Shown piece after piece: positions 1-7,691 of a DNA stretch of 64,000 nt. How positions within the stretch are numbered: the first letter of the stretch is position 1; every line of letters begins with the position of its first letter. The stretch is from the NCBI GenBank assembly GCA_023446155.1, contig JAEXIT010000020.1, positions 1-64,000 on the forward strand, in the 5' to 3' direction. The notes beneath the pieces are model-generated. The model made no database searches. It worked only from the letters and a program-made list of their open reading frames with translations, and had not been told where the DNA came from. The position numbers and the translations under genes are program-made. This DNA comes from Bacteroidota bacterium. GTDB taxonomy: Bacteria; Bacteroidota; Bacteroidia; Flavobacteriales; Flavobacteriaceae.

Positions 1-226
1 TAACCTTAGTCAATCCCAATCTGCTTTACTTTAACTCAATGAACTCCCTTATTGCGGCTGCAAAACTAGAACCTTTTTCCTTCTTTACAAACTTTATCAA
101 ACCTTTTTTTAAATCTTTTTTTTAACAACCTCATTACAAAGACTTAACACCATCATCTTTTTTAACCCTTTCCCCCTATTATCCACCAAATCCTGCGGAT
201 TGCCCCCGTTGCCGCCTAGTTTGCTA

Positions 227-300
227 CACCCGACAGGTTCCGAAAACAGGCTTAATAACCGAAAATTAACACCCGACAGGTTTTTGTAACCTGTCGGGTG
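227..300. repeat. CACCCGACAGG palindromic repeat cluster
   Basis: The 11-mer CACCCGACAGG occurs at 227-237 and 270-280, and its reverse complement at 290-300. The last two form a perfect 11-bp stem with a 9-nt loop. A related hairpin, CACCTGACAGG/CCTGTCAGGTG, lies at 53203-53233 between convergent genes, so this is probably a dispersed intergenic palindrome family that can serve as a terminator. No gene ends immediately beside this copy. Confidence 0.7.
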
Positions 301-668
301 GTGGAAAATTAGTAGCATCACTACTTATATATAGGCGTGTGTTTTTTAAAAAAGAATTGCTGGTCCGTTGTAAAAATCGACTCTCCAAACATAAAAAATC
401 CTACTATTATATATAGCGACCATTAAACCCCGATCAAAATCGCCTTAAAATAAAAATAACCGACAAACTTCAAAAAACTGTCGGGTGGTGGGAAATTAGT
501 AACATCACTACTTATATATAGGTGTGTGTGTATAAAAAGAATTGCTGATCCGTTGTAAAAATCGACTCTCCAAACATAAAAAATCCTACTATTATATATA
601 GCAACCATTAAACCCGGATCAAAATCACCTTAAAATAAAAATACCCAACAAACTTCAAAACCTGTCGG
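290..668. repeat. Tandem direct repeat, two diverged units of about 186 bp
   Basis: Two head-to-tail copies (about 290-476 and 477-668) share the same order of blocks: CTGTCGGGTGGTG, then GAAATTAGTA, a CTACTTATATATAGG block, a CGTTGTAAAAATCGACTCTC block and CTACTATTATATATAG. Matching points at 321/508 and 401/586 give a period of 185-187 bp. The copies differ by scattered substitutions and small indels. Each unit ends near a degenerate CCGACA...TGTCGG dyad. No convincing coding frame runs through it. It may be a duplicated intergenic element or small RNA; the function is unknown. Confidence 0.8.
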
Positions 669-677
669 ACATAAAAA

Positions 678-699
678 AACCGCAGGAAAACCTGCGGTT
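678..699 (-). terminator. Rho-independent terminator of the GNAT gene at 703-1197
   Basis: AACCGCAGG and CCTGCGGTT pair around an AAAA loop. An A run at 673-679 gives the U tract on the minus strand. It lies 3 nt past the stop codon of the minus-strand acetyltransferase gene. Confidence 0.85.
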
Positions 700-702
700 C
701 TA

Positions 703-1197
703 TTATTTTATTTTCTTCTCCATTATATAATCCTCCATCAGATAACCATCACCGATAGCAATATCCTCCTCACCGATCACCTCAAAACCGTGTTTCTTAT
801 AAAAATCGATCGCTTTATTAAAACGGTTTACATTTAACAACAAGACTGAATTCTGATTTTGATCAACTGCAACTTCCACATAGTGCAAAAGCGACTTTCC
901 AACTCCCTTACCTTGTGTTTGCGGTAACACATATATTTTATGCAATTTGGTTTTCCCTTCCTTATAGTTAATCTGAAAAGAAGCAAATCCATAATATATA
1001 CCGTCGTCTTCTGCCAAAACAAATTGTTGCCCACTTTGTTGTTGTTGCTCCAAAGCCGGAATCGCATATATCAAATCGAGCATATACTCCAATTGCGCTT
1101 CCGACAAAATAGCACCATAAGCATCCGGCCAAATCGTATACGCCAGAGACTTTACAATTTCCAATTGTTTTTGGGATGTTACCTGGATAATATTCAT
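703..1197 (-). CDS. GNAT family N-acetyltransferase
   Basis: A 164-residue protein with the GNAT fold. The acetyl-CoA loop reads QTQGKGVGKSLL (about residues 94-105), preceded by a beta strand LHKIYVLP and followed by NRFNKAIDFYKKHGFEVIGEE, the usual C-terminal Y-x-K-x-GF signature. The acceptor substrate cannot be read from sequence. The ATG lies 1 nt from the folD stop codon, so the two genes are probably co-transcribed, with the terminator at 678-699 closing the unit. Assignment to the superfamily is secure; any specific role (protein, small-molecule or antibiotic acetylation) would be a guess. Confidence 0.9.
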   Translation of the reverse strand: MNIIQVTSQKQLEIVKSLAYTIWPDAYGAILSEAQLEYMLDLIYAIPALEQQQQSGQQFVLAEDDGIYYGFASFQINYKEGKTKLHKIYVLPQTQGKGVGKSLLHYVEVAVDQNQNSVLLLNVNRFNKAIDFYKKHGFEVIGEEDIAIGDGYLMEDYIMEKKIK

Positions 1198-1198
1198 T

Positions 1199-2086
1199 TT
1201 ATTCTACTCTTAATCTTTTTTGCTCTCGTGCCAATAATGTATTTTTCATCAGCATCGCAATTGTCATCGGACCAACTCCTCCCGGTACCGGCGTAATAAA
1301 AGATGCCTTCTTACTTACGTTGTCAAAATCCACATCACCGGTGATCACATATCCTTTTTCCGATCTTTCATCCGCTACTCGGGTGATTCCAACATCAATG
1401 ATCACTACATCATCCTTCACCATTTCGGCTTTCAGATAATTCGGAACCCCTAATGCTGTGATAATAATATCCGCCTGACTGGTAATTTGCGTGATATTCT
1501 TCGTATGACTATGCGTTAACGTAACGGTTGAATTCCCAGGAAACCCTTTTCTTCCCATTAGAATACTCATTGGGCGTCCTACGATATGGCTTCTTCCGAT
1601 CACTACCGTGTGTTTTCCTTTTGTTTCCACATTATAGCGCTCTAACAACTCCAGGATTCCGAATGGGGTTGCCGGAATAAATGTTGACATATCCAATGCC
1701 ATTTTTCCGAAATTCTCAGGATGGAAACCATCCACATCTTTACTGGGATCGATTGCCATCAATACTTTTTGTGTATCGATCTGATCCGGCAACGGCAATT
1801 GCACGATAAACCCATCGATAGCATCGTCTTCGTTTAATTCTTTGATCTTTTTCAGTAATTCCGTTTCCGAAGTAGTACTCGGCAATTTTACCAGAGTCGA
1901 CTCAAAGCCTACTCTCTCGCAAGCTTTCACTTTACTACCTACATAAGTAAGGCTCGCCCCGTCGTTTCCAACGATCACAGCCGCCAGATGTGGCACCTTT
2001 TCTCCGTTTTCTTTCATTTTCTGCACTTCGGCAGCAATTTCATTTTTGATTTCCTCCGAAATCTTTTTTCCGTCTAGTAGTTGCAT
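1199..2086 (-). CDS. folD: Bifunctional methylenetetrahydrofolate dehydrogenase / methenyltetrahydrofolate cyclohydrolase
   Basis: FolD interconverts 5,10-methylene-, 5,10-methenyl- and 10-formyl-tetrahydrofolate in the cytoplasm, supplying one-carbon units for purine and formyl-Met synthesis. The 295-residue length is typical. Visible motifs are the Y-x-x-x-K active site in TYVGSKVKAC (Y48, K52), QLPLP at 96-100, KDVDGFHPEN at 116-125 and the NADP-site sequence GRSHIVGRP at 164-172, with PGGVGPMT near the C-terminus. The gene follows ffh on the minus strand behind a hairpin, and the GNAT gene sits 1 nt downstream. No clear TAnnTTTG element lies between ffh and folD, so some read-through from ffh is possible. 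Confidence 0.97.
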   Translation of the reverse strand: MQLLDGKKISEEIKNEIAAEVQKMKENGEKVPHLAAVIVGNDGASLTYVGSKVKACERVGFESTLVKLPSTTSETELLKKIKELNEDDAIDGFIVQLPLPDQIDTQKVLMAIDPSKDVDGFHPENFGKMALDMSTFIPATPFGILELLERYNVETKGKHTVVIGRSHIVGRPMSILMGRKGFPGNSTVTLTHSHTKNITQITSQADIIITALGVPNYLKAEMVKDDVVIIDVGITRVADERSEKGYVITGDVDFDNVSKKASFITPVPGGVGPMTIAMLMKNTLLAREQKRLRVE

Positions 2087-2122
2087 TCGTGTGTATTTGT
2101 GTGTTGTTTTTATCTAAAAAAG

Positions 2123-2144
2123 AAGACGCGACTAATCGCGTCTT
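2123..2144 (-). terminator. Terminator downstream of ffh
   Basis: AAGACGCGA (2123-2131) pairs with TCGCGTCTT (2136-2144) around CTAA. An A run at 2116-2121 supplies the minus-strand U tract. It lies 6 nt beyond the ffh stop codon. Confidence 0.8.
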
Positions 2145-2149
2145 TTATT

Positions 2150-3487
2150 TTATCTCATTCCTTTCATTCCGCCCATCATGCGCATCAGGTTTTTACCGCC
2201 CGCTCCCTGCATCATCTTCATCATTTTGCTCATCTGGTCGAATTGTTTCAACAGTTGATTCACCTGCTGAATATTGGTTCCGGAGCCTTTCGCCACCCTT
2301 GCTTTACGTTTCGCATCCAATAGCGCCGGTTTTTTTCGCTCGTCCGGTGTCATCGAATAAATAATCGCTTCGATATGTTTAAAGGCATCGTCTTCAATTT
2401 CCACATCTTTCAGTGCTTTTCCAGCTCCCGGAATCATTCCAACAAGGTCTTTCATGTTACCCATTTTCTTAACCTGCTGAATCTGCGTTAGAAAATCGTC
2501 GAAACCGAATTCATTTTTCGCGATTTTCTTTTGTAATTTTCGCGCTTCCTCTTCGTCGTATTGTTCCTGAGCTCTTTCCACTAAGGACACCACGTCTCCC
2601 ATACCTAAAATACGGTCGGCCATACGCGACGGATAGAAAACGTCAATCGCTTCCATTTTTTCACCGGTACCGATGAATTTGATCGGTTTGTTTACAACCG
2701 ATTTAATCGAAATCGCTGCTCCACCACGAGTATCCCCGTCTAATTTTGTTAGAACAACCCCATCGAAATTCAAACGATCGTTAAATGCTTTTGCTGTATT
2801 TACCGCATCCTGTCCCGTCATGGAATCCACTACAAAAAGAGTTTCCTGAGGTTCGATTGCTTTGTGAACATTTGCAATTTCGGTCATCATCTCTTCATCA
2901 ACCGCCAAACGTCCGGCTGTATCGACAATCACCACATTATACCCGTTGGCTTTAGCGTGTTTAATTGCATTTTGTGCAATTTCAACCGGGTTTTTATTTT
3001 CCGGCTCGGAATATACTTCCACTCCGATTTGATCTCCTACCACATGCAACTGATTGATCGCAGCCGGTCGGTAAATATCACACGCTACCAATAATGGTTT
3101 TTTATTTTTCTTTGTTTTCAGGAAATTGGCTAATTTTCCGGAGAAAGTGGTTTTACCCGATCCTTGTAAACCAGACATCAAAATCACAGATGGATTTCCG
3201 GATAAATTCACTCCGGCTACATCACCTCCCATTAACTCGGTTAATTCGTCTTTAACGATTTTCACCATTAATTGCCCCGGTTGTAAGGTTGTCAATACAT
3301 CCTCACCGATGGCTTTCTCTTTTACACGTGTGGTAAAATCTTTGGCAATTTTAAAGTTAACGTCGGCATCCAGTAACGCTCTACGCACTTCCTTTAAGGT
3401 ATCGGCAACGTTTACTTCCGTAATTTTTCCATGACCTTTTAATATATGAAAGGCTTTATCGAGTTTATCACTTAAATTATCAAACAT
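2150..3487 (-). CDS. ffh: Signal recognition particle protein Ffh (SRP54)
   Basis: GTPase subunit of the bacterial SRP. It binds 4.5S RNA and hydrophobic signal sequences on nascent chains and hands ribosomes to FtsY. The 445-residue protein shows the N domain (1-90), the G domain with P-loop GLQGSGKTT (106-114), DTAGR (189-193) and TKLDGDTRGG (247-256), and a Met-rich M domain that ends in clustered MMKMM and MMGGMKGM sequences. Length and order are normal. The ATG start is preceded on the minus strand by a TAAATTTG -7 element at 3514-3521, so ffh has its own promoter. No SRP RNA gene is seen nearby. Confidence 0.98.
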   Translation of the reverse strand: MFDNLSDKLDKAFHILKGHGKITEVNVADTLKEVRRALLDADVNFKIAKDFTTRVKEKAIGEDVLTTLQPGQLMVKIVKDELTELMGGDVAGVNLSGNPSVILMSGLQGSGKTTFSGKLANFLKTKKNKKPLLVACDIYRPAAINQLHVVGDQIGVEVYSEPENKNPVEIAQNAIKHAKANGYNVVIVDTAGRLAVDEEMMTEIANVHKAIEPQETLFVVDSMTGQDAVNTAKAFNDRLNFDGVVLTKLDGDTRGGAAISIKSVVNKPIKFIGTGEKMEAIDVFYPSRMADRILGMGDVVSLVERAQEQYDEEEARKLQKKIAKNEFGFDDFLTQIQQVKKMGNMKDLVGMIPGAGKALKDVEIEDDAFKHIEAIIYSMTPDERKKPALLDAKRKARVAKGSGTNIQQVNQLLKQFDQMSKMMKMMQGAGGKNLMRMMGGMKGMR

Positions 3488-3513
3488 GATTCTGTGTTTC
3501 GTTTAATGAGGTG

Positions 3514-3521
3514 CAAATTTA
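3514..3521 (-). promoter_or_regulatory. Bacteroidota -7 element for ffh
   Basis: CAAATTTA on the plus strand is TAAATTTG on the minus strand, an exact match to TAnnTTTG. It lies 26 nt before the ffh ATG. No clear -33 TTG is seen at the usual spacing. Confidence 0.6.
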
Positions 3522-3790
3522 AGAATTTGATTTTGAAGTTCCACAGAATCGTTCCACAAAAAAACAGGAATTGCAGCCACAAGCCAATCCTTTTGCGAAT
3601 TACGCAGCATTATTAGGGAATCCGGCTAAAAAACGACTTTTCAGGTACAATTTCACCGGCTTTTTTCAATAAAACACAAAGCCAGTTTTAGCGACTCAAC
3701 TTTATTTTATCGCTTTTTTTAGGAGATCAATGGAAATACTCTTTAAAAGTTAATGCTTTGTTATATTTTATATCAAATAGTGTTTTCCAA

Positions 3791-3821
3791 TTGGTTATCC
3801 GTTTATAAATGGGTAAATTTA
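3791..3821 (+). promoter_or_regulatory. Probable promoter for the type II NADH dehydrogenase gene
   Basis: TTG at 3791-3793 and TAAATTTA at 3814-3821 are separated by 20 nt, close to the Bacteroidota -33/-7 arrangement, with one mismatch in the last base of the -7. The leader to the ATG would be about 50-60 nt. Confidence 0.5.
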
Positions 3822-3881
3822 TAGTGTTTATTTAACACGAATACTACTGTAAAAACATCTTGTTTTTTAAAATCTTAGCGT

Positions 3882-5153
3882 ATGAAAATAGTCATCATAG
3901 GAGGTGGTTTTGCCGGTATCAATCTCGCAAAATCGTTGGCCAACAATACCAATTTTCAAGTAACACTGGTCGACAAGAACAATTATAATTTTTTCCCACC
4001 CCTCATCTATCAGGTAGCCACCGCTTTTCTGGAACCCTCCAGTATTAGCTATCCGTTCCGAAAATTATTTTCGGGCAAAAAAAACATTACGTTCCGATTG
4101 GCCGAACTCCTTCGGGTAGATGCCAACAACAATAAAGTGATCCTTTCGAATGGCGAATTAGAATATGATCAATTGGTATTTGCAACCGGTGCCGAGAGTA
4201 ATTATTTCGGGATGGAAAATGTTCGTAAAAATGCTATTCCGATGAAAACGTTAAACGATGCCGTTGAAATGCGAAACCGTTTACTACAGCAAATGGAAAA
4301 AGCGGCGATCTGCGAAGACCCGCGCAGAAGACGTCAGCTGCTAACCATAGTTGTTGCCGGTGGCGGACCAACCGGAGTGGAATTATCCGGAATGTTTGCC
4401 GAAATGCGTAACGGAATCATGCAAAAAGAATACCCGGAACTGGCCAACACCCTAAGTGACATCTATCTGGTTGACGGAGGTAAGGCCGTTTTAGCCCCGA
4501 TGAGCGTCAATTCGCAACAAAATACCTATAAAGCGTTGACAAAACTTGGCGTTAAAGTCCGTTTAAACTCACAGGTCAAAGATTATGTAGACGGTACGGT
4601 TTATTTTGCCGATGGAAAAACCATTAAAACGGAAACCCTGATCTGGGCGGCCGGTGTCAGCGCCAAACTATTCGACGGAATCCCCGAAACCGTTTACGGT
4701 CGTGGGAGACGAATGCAAGTGGACGAACACAACAAACTCAAAGATTTCCCGAACATCTATGCCGTAGGCGATACGTGTATACAGGTGACCGATCCGAAAT
4801 TTCCGAACGGACATCCGCAATTGGCACAGGTCGCGATTCAACAGGCGCGCCATCTGGCGAAAAACTTTAAGGCTATGGTCGCCAAAAAACCGCTAACCCC
4901 TTTTAGCTATAATGACAAAGGATCGATGGCCATTATCGGAAAAAACAAGGCCGTCGTTGACCTCGAAAAACCGAAAGTCCATTTTAACGGATTTTTTGCC
5001 TGGCTGGTTTGGCTGTTTATCCACCTAATGTCGCTGGTTACCTATCGCAACCGATTGCAAACTTTATACAACTGGACGGTCGCCTATTTTTCAAAAGACC
5101 AGCCGTTGCGAATGATCATTCGACCGGGTAAAAACGATGATACTTCAGCATAA
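3882..5153 (+). CDS. ndh: Type II NADH dehydrogenase (NAD(P)/FAD-dependent oxidoreductase)
   Basis: A membrane-attached flavoprotein that passes electrons from NADH to the quinone pool without pumping protons. The 423 residues begin with the FAD-binding GGGFAG (7-12), contain a second Rossmann motif VVAGGGPTGVELSG for NADH (about 159-172), the FAD-closing AVGDTCIQ (about 296-303), and a C-terminal hydrophobic helix GFFAWLVWLFIHLMSLVTY that anchors the protein in the membrane, as in NDH-2 enzymes. It is a single-gene unit with its own promoter and a strong terminator at 5166-5183. A sulfide:quinone-type role is less likely because conserved redox cysteines are not apparent. Confidence 0.93.
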   Translation: MKIVIIGGGFAGINLAKSLANNTNFQVTLVDKNNYNFFPPLIYQVATAFLEPSSISYPFRKLFSGKKNITFRLAELLRVDANNNKVILSNGELEYDQLVFATGAESNYFGMENVRKNAIPMKTLNDAVEMRNRLLQQMEKAAICEDPRRRRQLLTIVVAGGGPTGVELSGMFAEMRNGIMQKEYPELANTLSDIYLVDGGKAVLAPMSVNSQQNTYKALTKLGVKVRLNSQVKDYVDGTVYFADGKTIKTETLIWAAGVSAKLFDGIPETVYGRGRRMQVDEHNKLKDFPNIYAVGDTCIQVTDPKFPNGHPQLAQVAIQQARHLAKNFKAMVAKKPLTPFSYNDKGSMAIIGKNKAVVDLEKPKVHFNGFFAWLVWLFIHLMSLVTYRNRLQTLYNWTVAYFSKDQPLRMIIRPGKNDDTSA

Positions 5154-5165
5154 AGCAATATAACG

Positions 5166-5183
5166 AAACGGCTCCGGCCGTTT
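5166..5183 (+). terminator. Terminator downstream of ndh
   Basis: AAACGGC (5166-5172) pairs with GCCGTTT (5177-5183) around TCCG and is followed by TTTT. Confidence 0.85.
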
Positions 5184-5310
5184 TTTTATGATCACAACCA
5201 AGATTTCGATTGCTCATTTACATATTTAAAGCTTTTTATTTCTTTTATTTGTAAGATTAATCGGCAAACAAATCTATTACTTACTGTAAAATCTTTTTAA
5301 ATTTAATCCT

Positions 5311-5760
5311 ATGAAAATCATATCTGTCCGGGAAAACCCGGAATATACAGACACTGCGATTGCCTATTTACAACAAAGCTGGTCGGAAGTACCCGCTATA
5401 ATCTATGACGATTGTATCCGTCATTGTATCGATGCGCCACAACCATTACCACAATGGTATCTTTTGGAAAAAGATGCCGAAATCATCGGTTGTGCTGGCT
5501 TGATCACCAACGATTTTATTAGTCGGATGGATCTTTATCCATGGGTTTGCGCCATGTTTATTGCCGAAGCGCATCGTGGTCATGGATATGGTTCGCTGTT
5601 ATTGGATCAGGCAAAAAAAGACACCCGGGCAGCCGGTTTTAAACACCTGAACCTTTGCACGGATCATATTGGCTATTACGAAAAATACGGTTTCCAGTAT
5701 ATCGGAGAAGGACACCATCCGTGGGAAGAAACATCACGGATCTATCAGATTGAAGTGTGA
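5311..5760 (+). CDS. GNAT family N-acetyltransferase
   Basis: A 149-residue acetyltransferase. The central region FIAEAHRGHGYGSLLLDQA (about 89-107) holds the acetyl-CoA-binding R-G-x-G-x-G loop, and GYYEKYGFQYIGEG near the C-terminus is the typical closing motif. WYLLEKDAEIIGCAGLI forms the preceding beta hairpin. The substrate cannot be inferred. The gene stands alone between the ndh terminator and a 388-nt spacer. It differs clearly from the GNAT proteins at 703 and 49775, so it is not a local duplicate. Confidence 0.9.
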   Translation: MKIISVRENPEYTDTAIAYLQQSWSEVPAIIYDDCIRHCIDAPQPLPQWYLLEKDAEIIGCAGLITNDFISRMDLYPWVCAMFIAEAHRGHGYGSLLLDQAKKDTRAAGFKHLNLCTDHIGYYEKYGFQYIGEGHHPWEETSRIYQIEV

Positions 5761-6148
5761 GAACCGTTATACCCACCACGATATAAAGGCTAAATAAACT
5801 TCTCCGTATTACTCTTTTTTAATCCTCCGTTAATCGACATTCCTATTTCGGACTGTACCGTATAACGGCTGCATTCTCCTATTCCTTATTGTCATTTCAA
5901 GACATTTTATTGCCATTACACCCCATATTTTTTTAAAACATCAGAAAAAGTATAATATTGATTCCTCAAGTGTATCGCTCCTCATTTTACAATATTGCGA
6001 TCATTTTGAGCAGTATGCAATTCCAAGTGTGCTTTTCAAAATCACAATGGTAATTTTCTCCATCTAACCTCCCCTACGATGATTCCTCCAAGTAGTAGCC
6101 CAACATCCTGTTTTGGGATACACATTGACAATCGATATTTTAGTTCGT
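5761..6148. other. Intergenic region, left border of the XRE/nuclease-like pair
   Basis: A 388-nt AT-rich spacer without a credible gene. It contains a 9-bp inverted repeat, CCGTTATAC (5764-5772) and GTATAACGG (5860-5868), about 87 nt apart. No promoter matching TAnnTTTG exactly was found before the XRE gene. Confidence 0.4.
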
Positions 6149-6415
6149 ATGAATAAAAGCCTTTACAGTAAAGAATATCAAATACTGCGTGAAATCTTAT
6201 ATAATTTAAGAACCGACAACAACATGCGACAATGTGATCTGGCGACCCGATTACGCGTCCCACAGTCATTGATCAGTAAAATTGAGAATGGCGAAAGAAG
6301 GATTGATCTTATCGAATTAAAATCCTTTGTTGAAGTAATGAATATGACACTAAGTGAGTTTATAACAAAATTTGAACACAAATTAAAATTAGATGAAGCC
6401 AAACGAAAGATTTAA
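6149..6415 (+). CDS. XRE/Cro-type helix-turn-helix regulator
   Basis: A small (88-residue) DNA-binding protein consisting almost entirely of a Cro/C1-type HTH. DLATRLRVPQSLISKIENGE gives helices 2 and 3, and RRIDLIELKSFVEVMNM completes the fold. I chose the ATG at 6149; a TTG at 6113 is in frame but would add an unconserved-looking N-terminus. The stop codon overlaps the next gene by 23 nt, so the two are translationally coupled. The size and position resemble controller (C) proteins of restriction systems or antitoxin-type regulators, which suggests that it autoregulates the pair. That role is inferred. Confidence 0.85.
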   Translation: MNKSLYSKEYQILREILYNLRTDNNMRQCDLATRLRVPQSLISKIENGERRIDLIELKSFVEVMNMTLSEFITKFEHKLKLDEAKRKI

Positions 6416-7265
6416 AAACCAGTCGCTGGAATTCTGGGCCAATATTAAAATATTAAATCAAAGGCTTGGTTTTACCAAAAAACCAAGTGCCGCAAATCCG
6501 CAAACGAATCTGGTGGTTCCGACAATTCAACAAATCACAGATGCCTTTAAAAATGATCACTATAACTGTAGTAAACTGATCAATGATGATGGACTAACGG
6601 AATTTGGTCAGCATATTATTGCTTACATGAAATACCGGAGAGAATTATTAACCAATACCATCTTCCCACTTTTAATGAACCGGGAACAGGCACAGGAATT
6701 ATTTTATTCGCTGAAAAAGGAGTTAACTCCCGATTGTCCGTTACCTTTAAACAAACAAAAAAAGGAGAAAAAAGATTATGCCTATTTAAAAGGGATTGTC
6801 AATATGCTTATTTGCAAGCATAAGGGGGACTACAGTTGTGATTTTGCACCAAAAGAATTAACCGTTATCACAGAAGATAGTTTCCCGGTACGCGTACTGC
6901 CACGGAGAGCCAACGGAGTTTTTCCCTCGGCAACCAATCCAAGGGCGATATGGGAAATCAAAGAATATTATTATACCACTACTTTCGGCAGTCGGGTTTC
7001 TGATAGTGTTTATGCCGCTCAACTGGATGGTTGGGAATTAGCTGAAGCACAATCCCAAACCGGGAAGTCGATCAAAAATTATCTAATCATAGACGACTAT
7101 TACACCTGGTGGATGAAAGGAAAGTCCTATTTGTGTCGACTGATTGACCTCATGCATATCGGGCTGGTTCATGAAGTAATTTTCGGTCGGGAAGTGATAA
7201 CCCGTATTCCCGAATTAGTAGAAGAATGGAAAAAAGATATGGAATCCGATCGCGACTCCGGATAG
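6393..7265 (+). CDS. Unknown protein with a PD-(D/E)XK-like core, partner of the XRE regulator
   Basis: A 290-residue soluble protein that I cannot assign with certainty. Residues 176-201 contain VFPS, NPRAIWEIKEYY and TTTFGSR. The hydrophobic strand ending in E188-x-K190 resembles the E-x-K half-motif of PD-(D/E)XK nucleases such as restriction endonucleases, but the expected upstream Asp is not obvious (R-A-N-G occupies the likely place). Residues 229-267 (YLIIDDYYTWW, then SYLCRLIDLMH and VIFGRE) look like a conserved core. The N-terminal 120 residues are helical and Lys-rich. It overlaps the XRE gene by 23 nt. No methyltransferase is nearby, so a standard type II system is not supported. 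Alternatives are a solitary nuclease or a toxin under XRE control. Confidence 0.55.
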   Translation: MKPNERFKNQSLEFWANIKILNQRLGFTKKPSAANPQTNLVVPTIQQITDAFKNDHYNCSKLINDDGLTEFGQHIIAYMKYRRELLTNTIFPLLMNREQAQELFYSLKKELTPDCPLPLNKQKKEKKDYAYLKGIVNMLICKHKGDYSCDFAPKELTVITEDSFPVRVLPRRANGVFPSATNPRAIWEIKEYYYTTTFGSRVSDSVYAAQLDGWELAEAQSQTGKSIKNYLIIDDYYTWWMKGKSYLCRLIDLMHIGLVHEVIFGREVITRIPELVEEWKKDMESDRDSG

Positions 7266-7320
7266 TTTCCATGAGCTGGCATTACTATTTTCGGACTGAT
7301 TCACTATCGTATGGTAAAAA

Positions 7321-7342
7321 AAGCCGCTTAAATAAGCGGCTT
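7321..7342. terminator. Bidirectional terminator hairpin
   Basis: AAGCCGCTT (7321-7329) pairs with AAGCGGCTT (7334-7342) around AAAT. It is flanked by an A run on the left and TT/AAATTT on the right. It can serve both the converging nuclease-like gene and the minus-strand small secreted protein gene. Confidence 0.8.
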
Positions 7343-7359
7343 TTAAATTTGTAATATCC

Positions 7360-7566
7360 TTATGCTTTTTTAGCATCTTTAGAACAACATGCTTTTTTCT
7401 CAGCACTAGCTGTTGCTTTATCCGCAGAACAACAAGCTTTTTTAGCTTCTCCTTTTCCTTTAGCTGAACAGCACTCTTTTTTATCTTTTGGTTTTTGCTC
7501 TTGTGCATTAACATTCATCGATACTGTGAAAAGCGCTACCGCTGCAATTGCCATTAATTTTTTCAT
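7360..7566 (-). CDS. Small secreted protein with three CCS motifs
   Basis: A 68-residue protein. Residues 1-21 form a signal peptide (MKKLMAIAAVALFTVSMNVNA). The mature part is almost wholly Lys, Ala, Glu, Ser and Cys, with three spaced Cys-Cys-Ser motifs (ECCSAK, ACCSAD, ACCSKD) in Lys/Ala-rich repeats. Paired cysteines in a short exported chain suggest metal (copper or zinc) binding or redox buffering in the periplasm, but this is inference. Alternatively it could be a low-complexity cell-surface peptide. A TAATTTTG -7 element at 7633-7640 and a terminator at 7321-7342 make it a single-gene unit, which supports it being real. Confidence 0.75.
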   Translation of the reverse strand: MKKLMAIAAVALFTVSMNVNAQEQKPKDKKECCSAKGKGEAKKACCSADKATASAEKKACCSKDAKKA

Positions 7567-7632
7567 TGTTTACTTATTTTTGATTAATTATTAGATTGAT
7601 TTATAAGATATCTGTTTTCAGCAGAATTGTTT

Positions 7633-7640
7633 CAAAATTA
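7633..7640 (-). promoter_or_regulatory. -7 element for the CCS-repeat protein gene
   Basis: CAAAATTA on the plus strand is TAATTTTG on the minus strand, an exact TAnnTTTG match about 66 nt before the start codon. Confidence 0.45.
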
Positions 7641-7691
7641 GCAAAAAAACAAAATGATTCTCCTAATACCTTCTTAATATTTCCTTATATT

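Larger units (their letters stand above)
3488..3881. other. Intergenic region between divergent ffh and ndh
   Basis: A 394-nt spacer. The left part carries the ffh -7 element and the right part a TTG-N20-TAAATTTA promoter for ndh. An open stretch on the plus strand, about 3523-3672, reads smoothly as protein-like sequence (including ANPFANYAALLGNPAKKRLF) but has no ATG start. It could be a gene remnant or chance. Confidence 0.5.

Noticed and set aside
109..608. Minus-strand frames of 61-70 codons over the repeat region
   Set aside because: They run across repeats and hairpins, have no protein-like pattern and are best explained as chance.
290..668. CRISPR-like array
   Set aside because: Only two long units of about 186 bp, no short repeats with unique spacers and no cas genes.
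6113..6148. TTG start giving 12 extra residues on the XRE protein
   Set aside because: The extra residues do not extend the HTH fold and an ATG is available at 6149.
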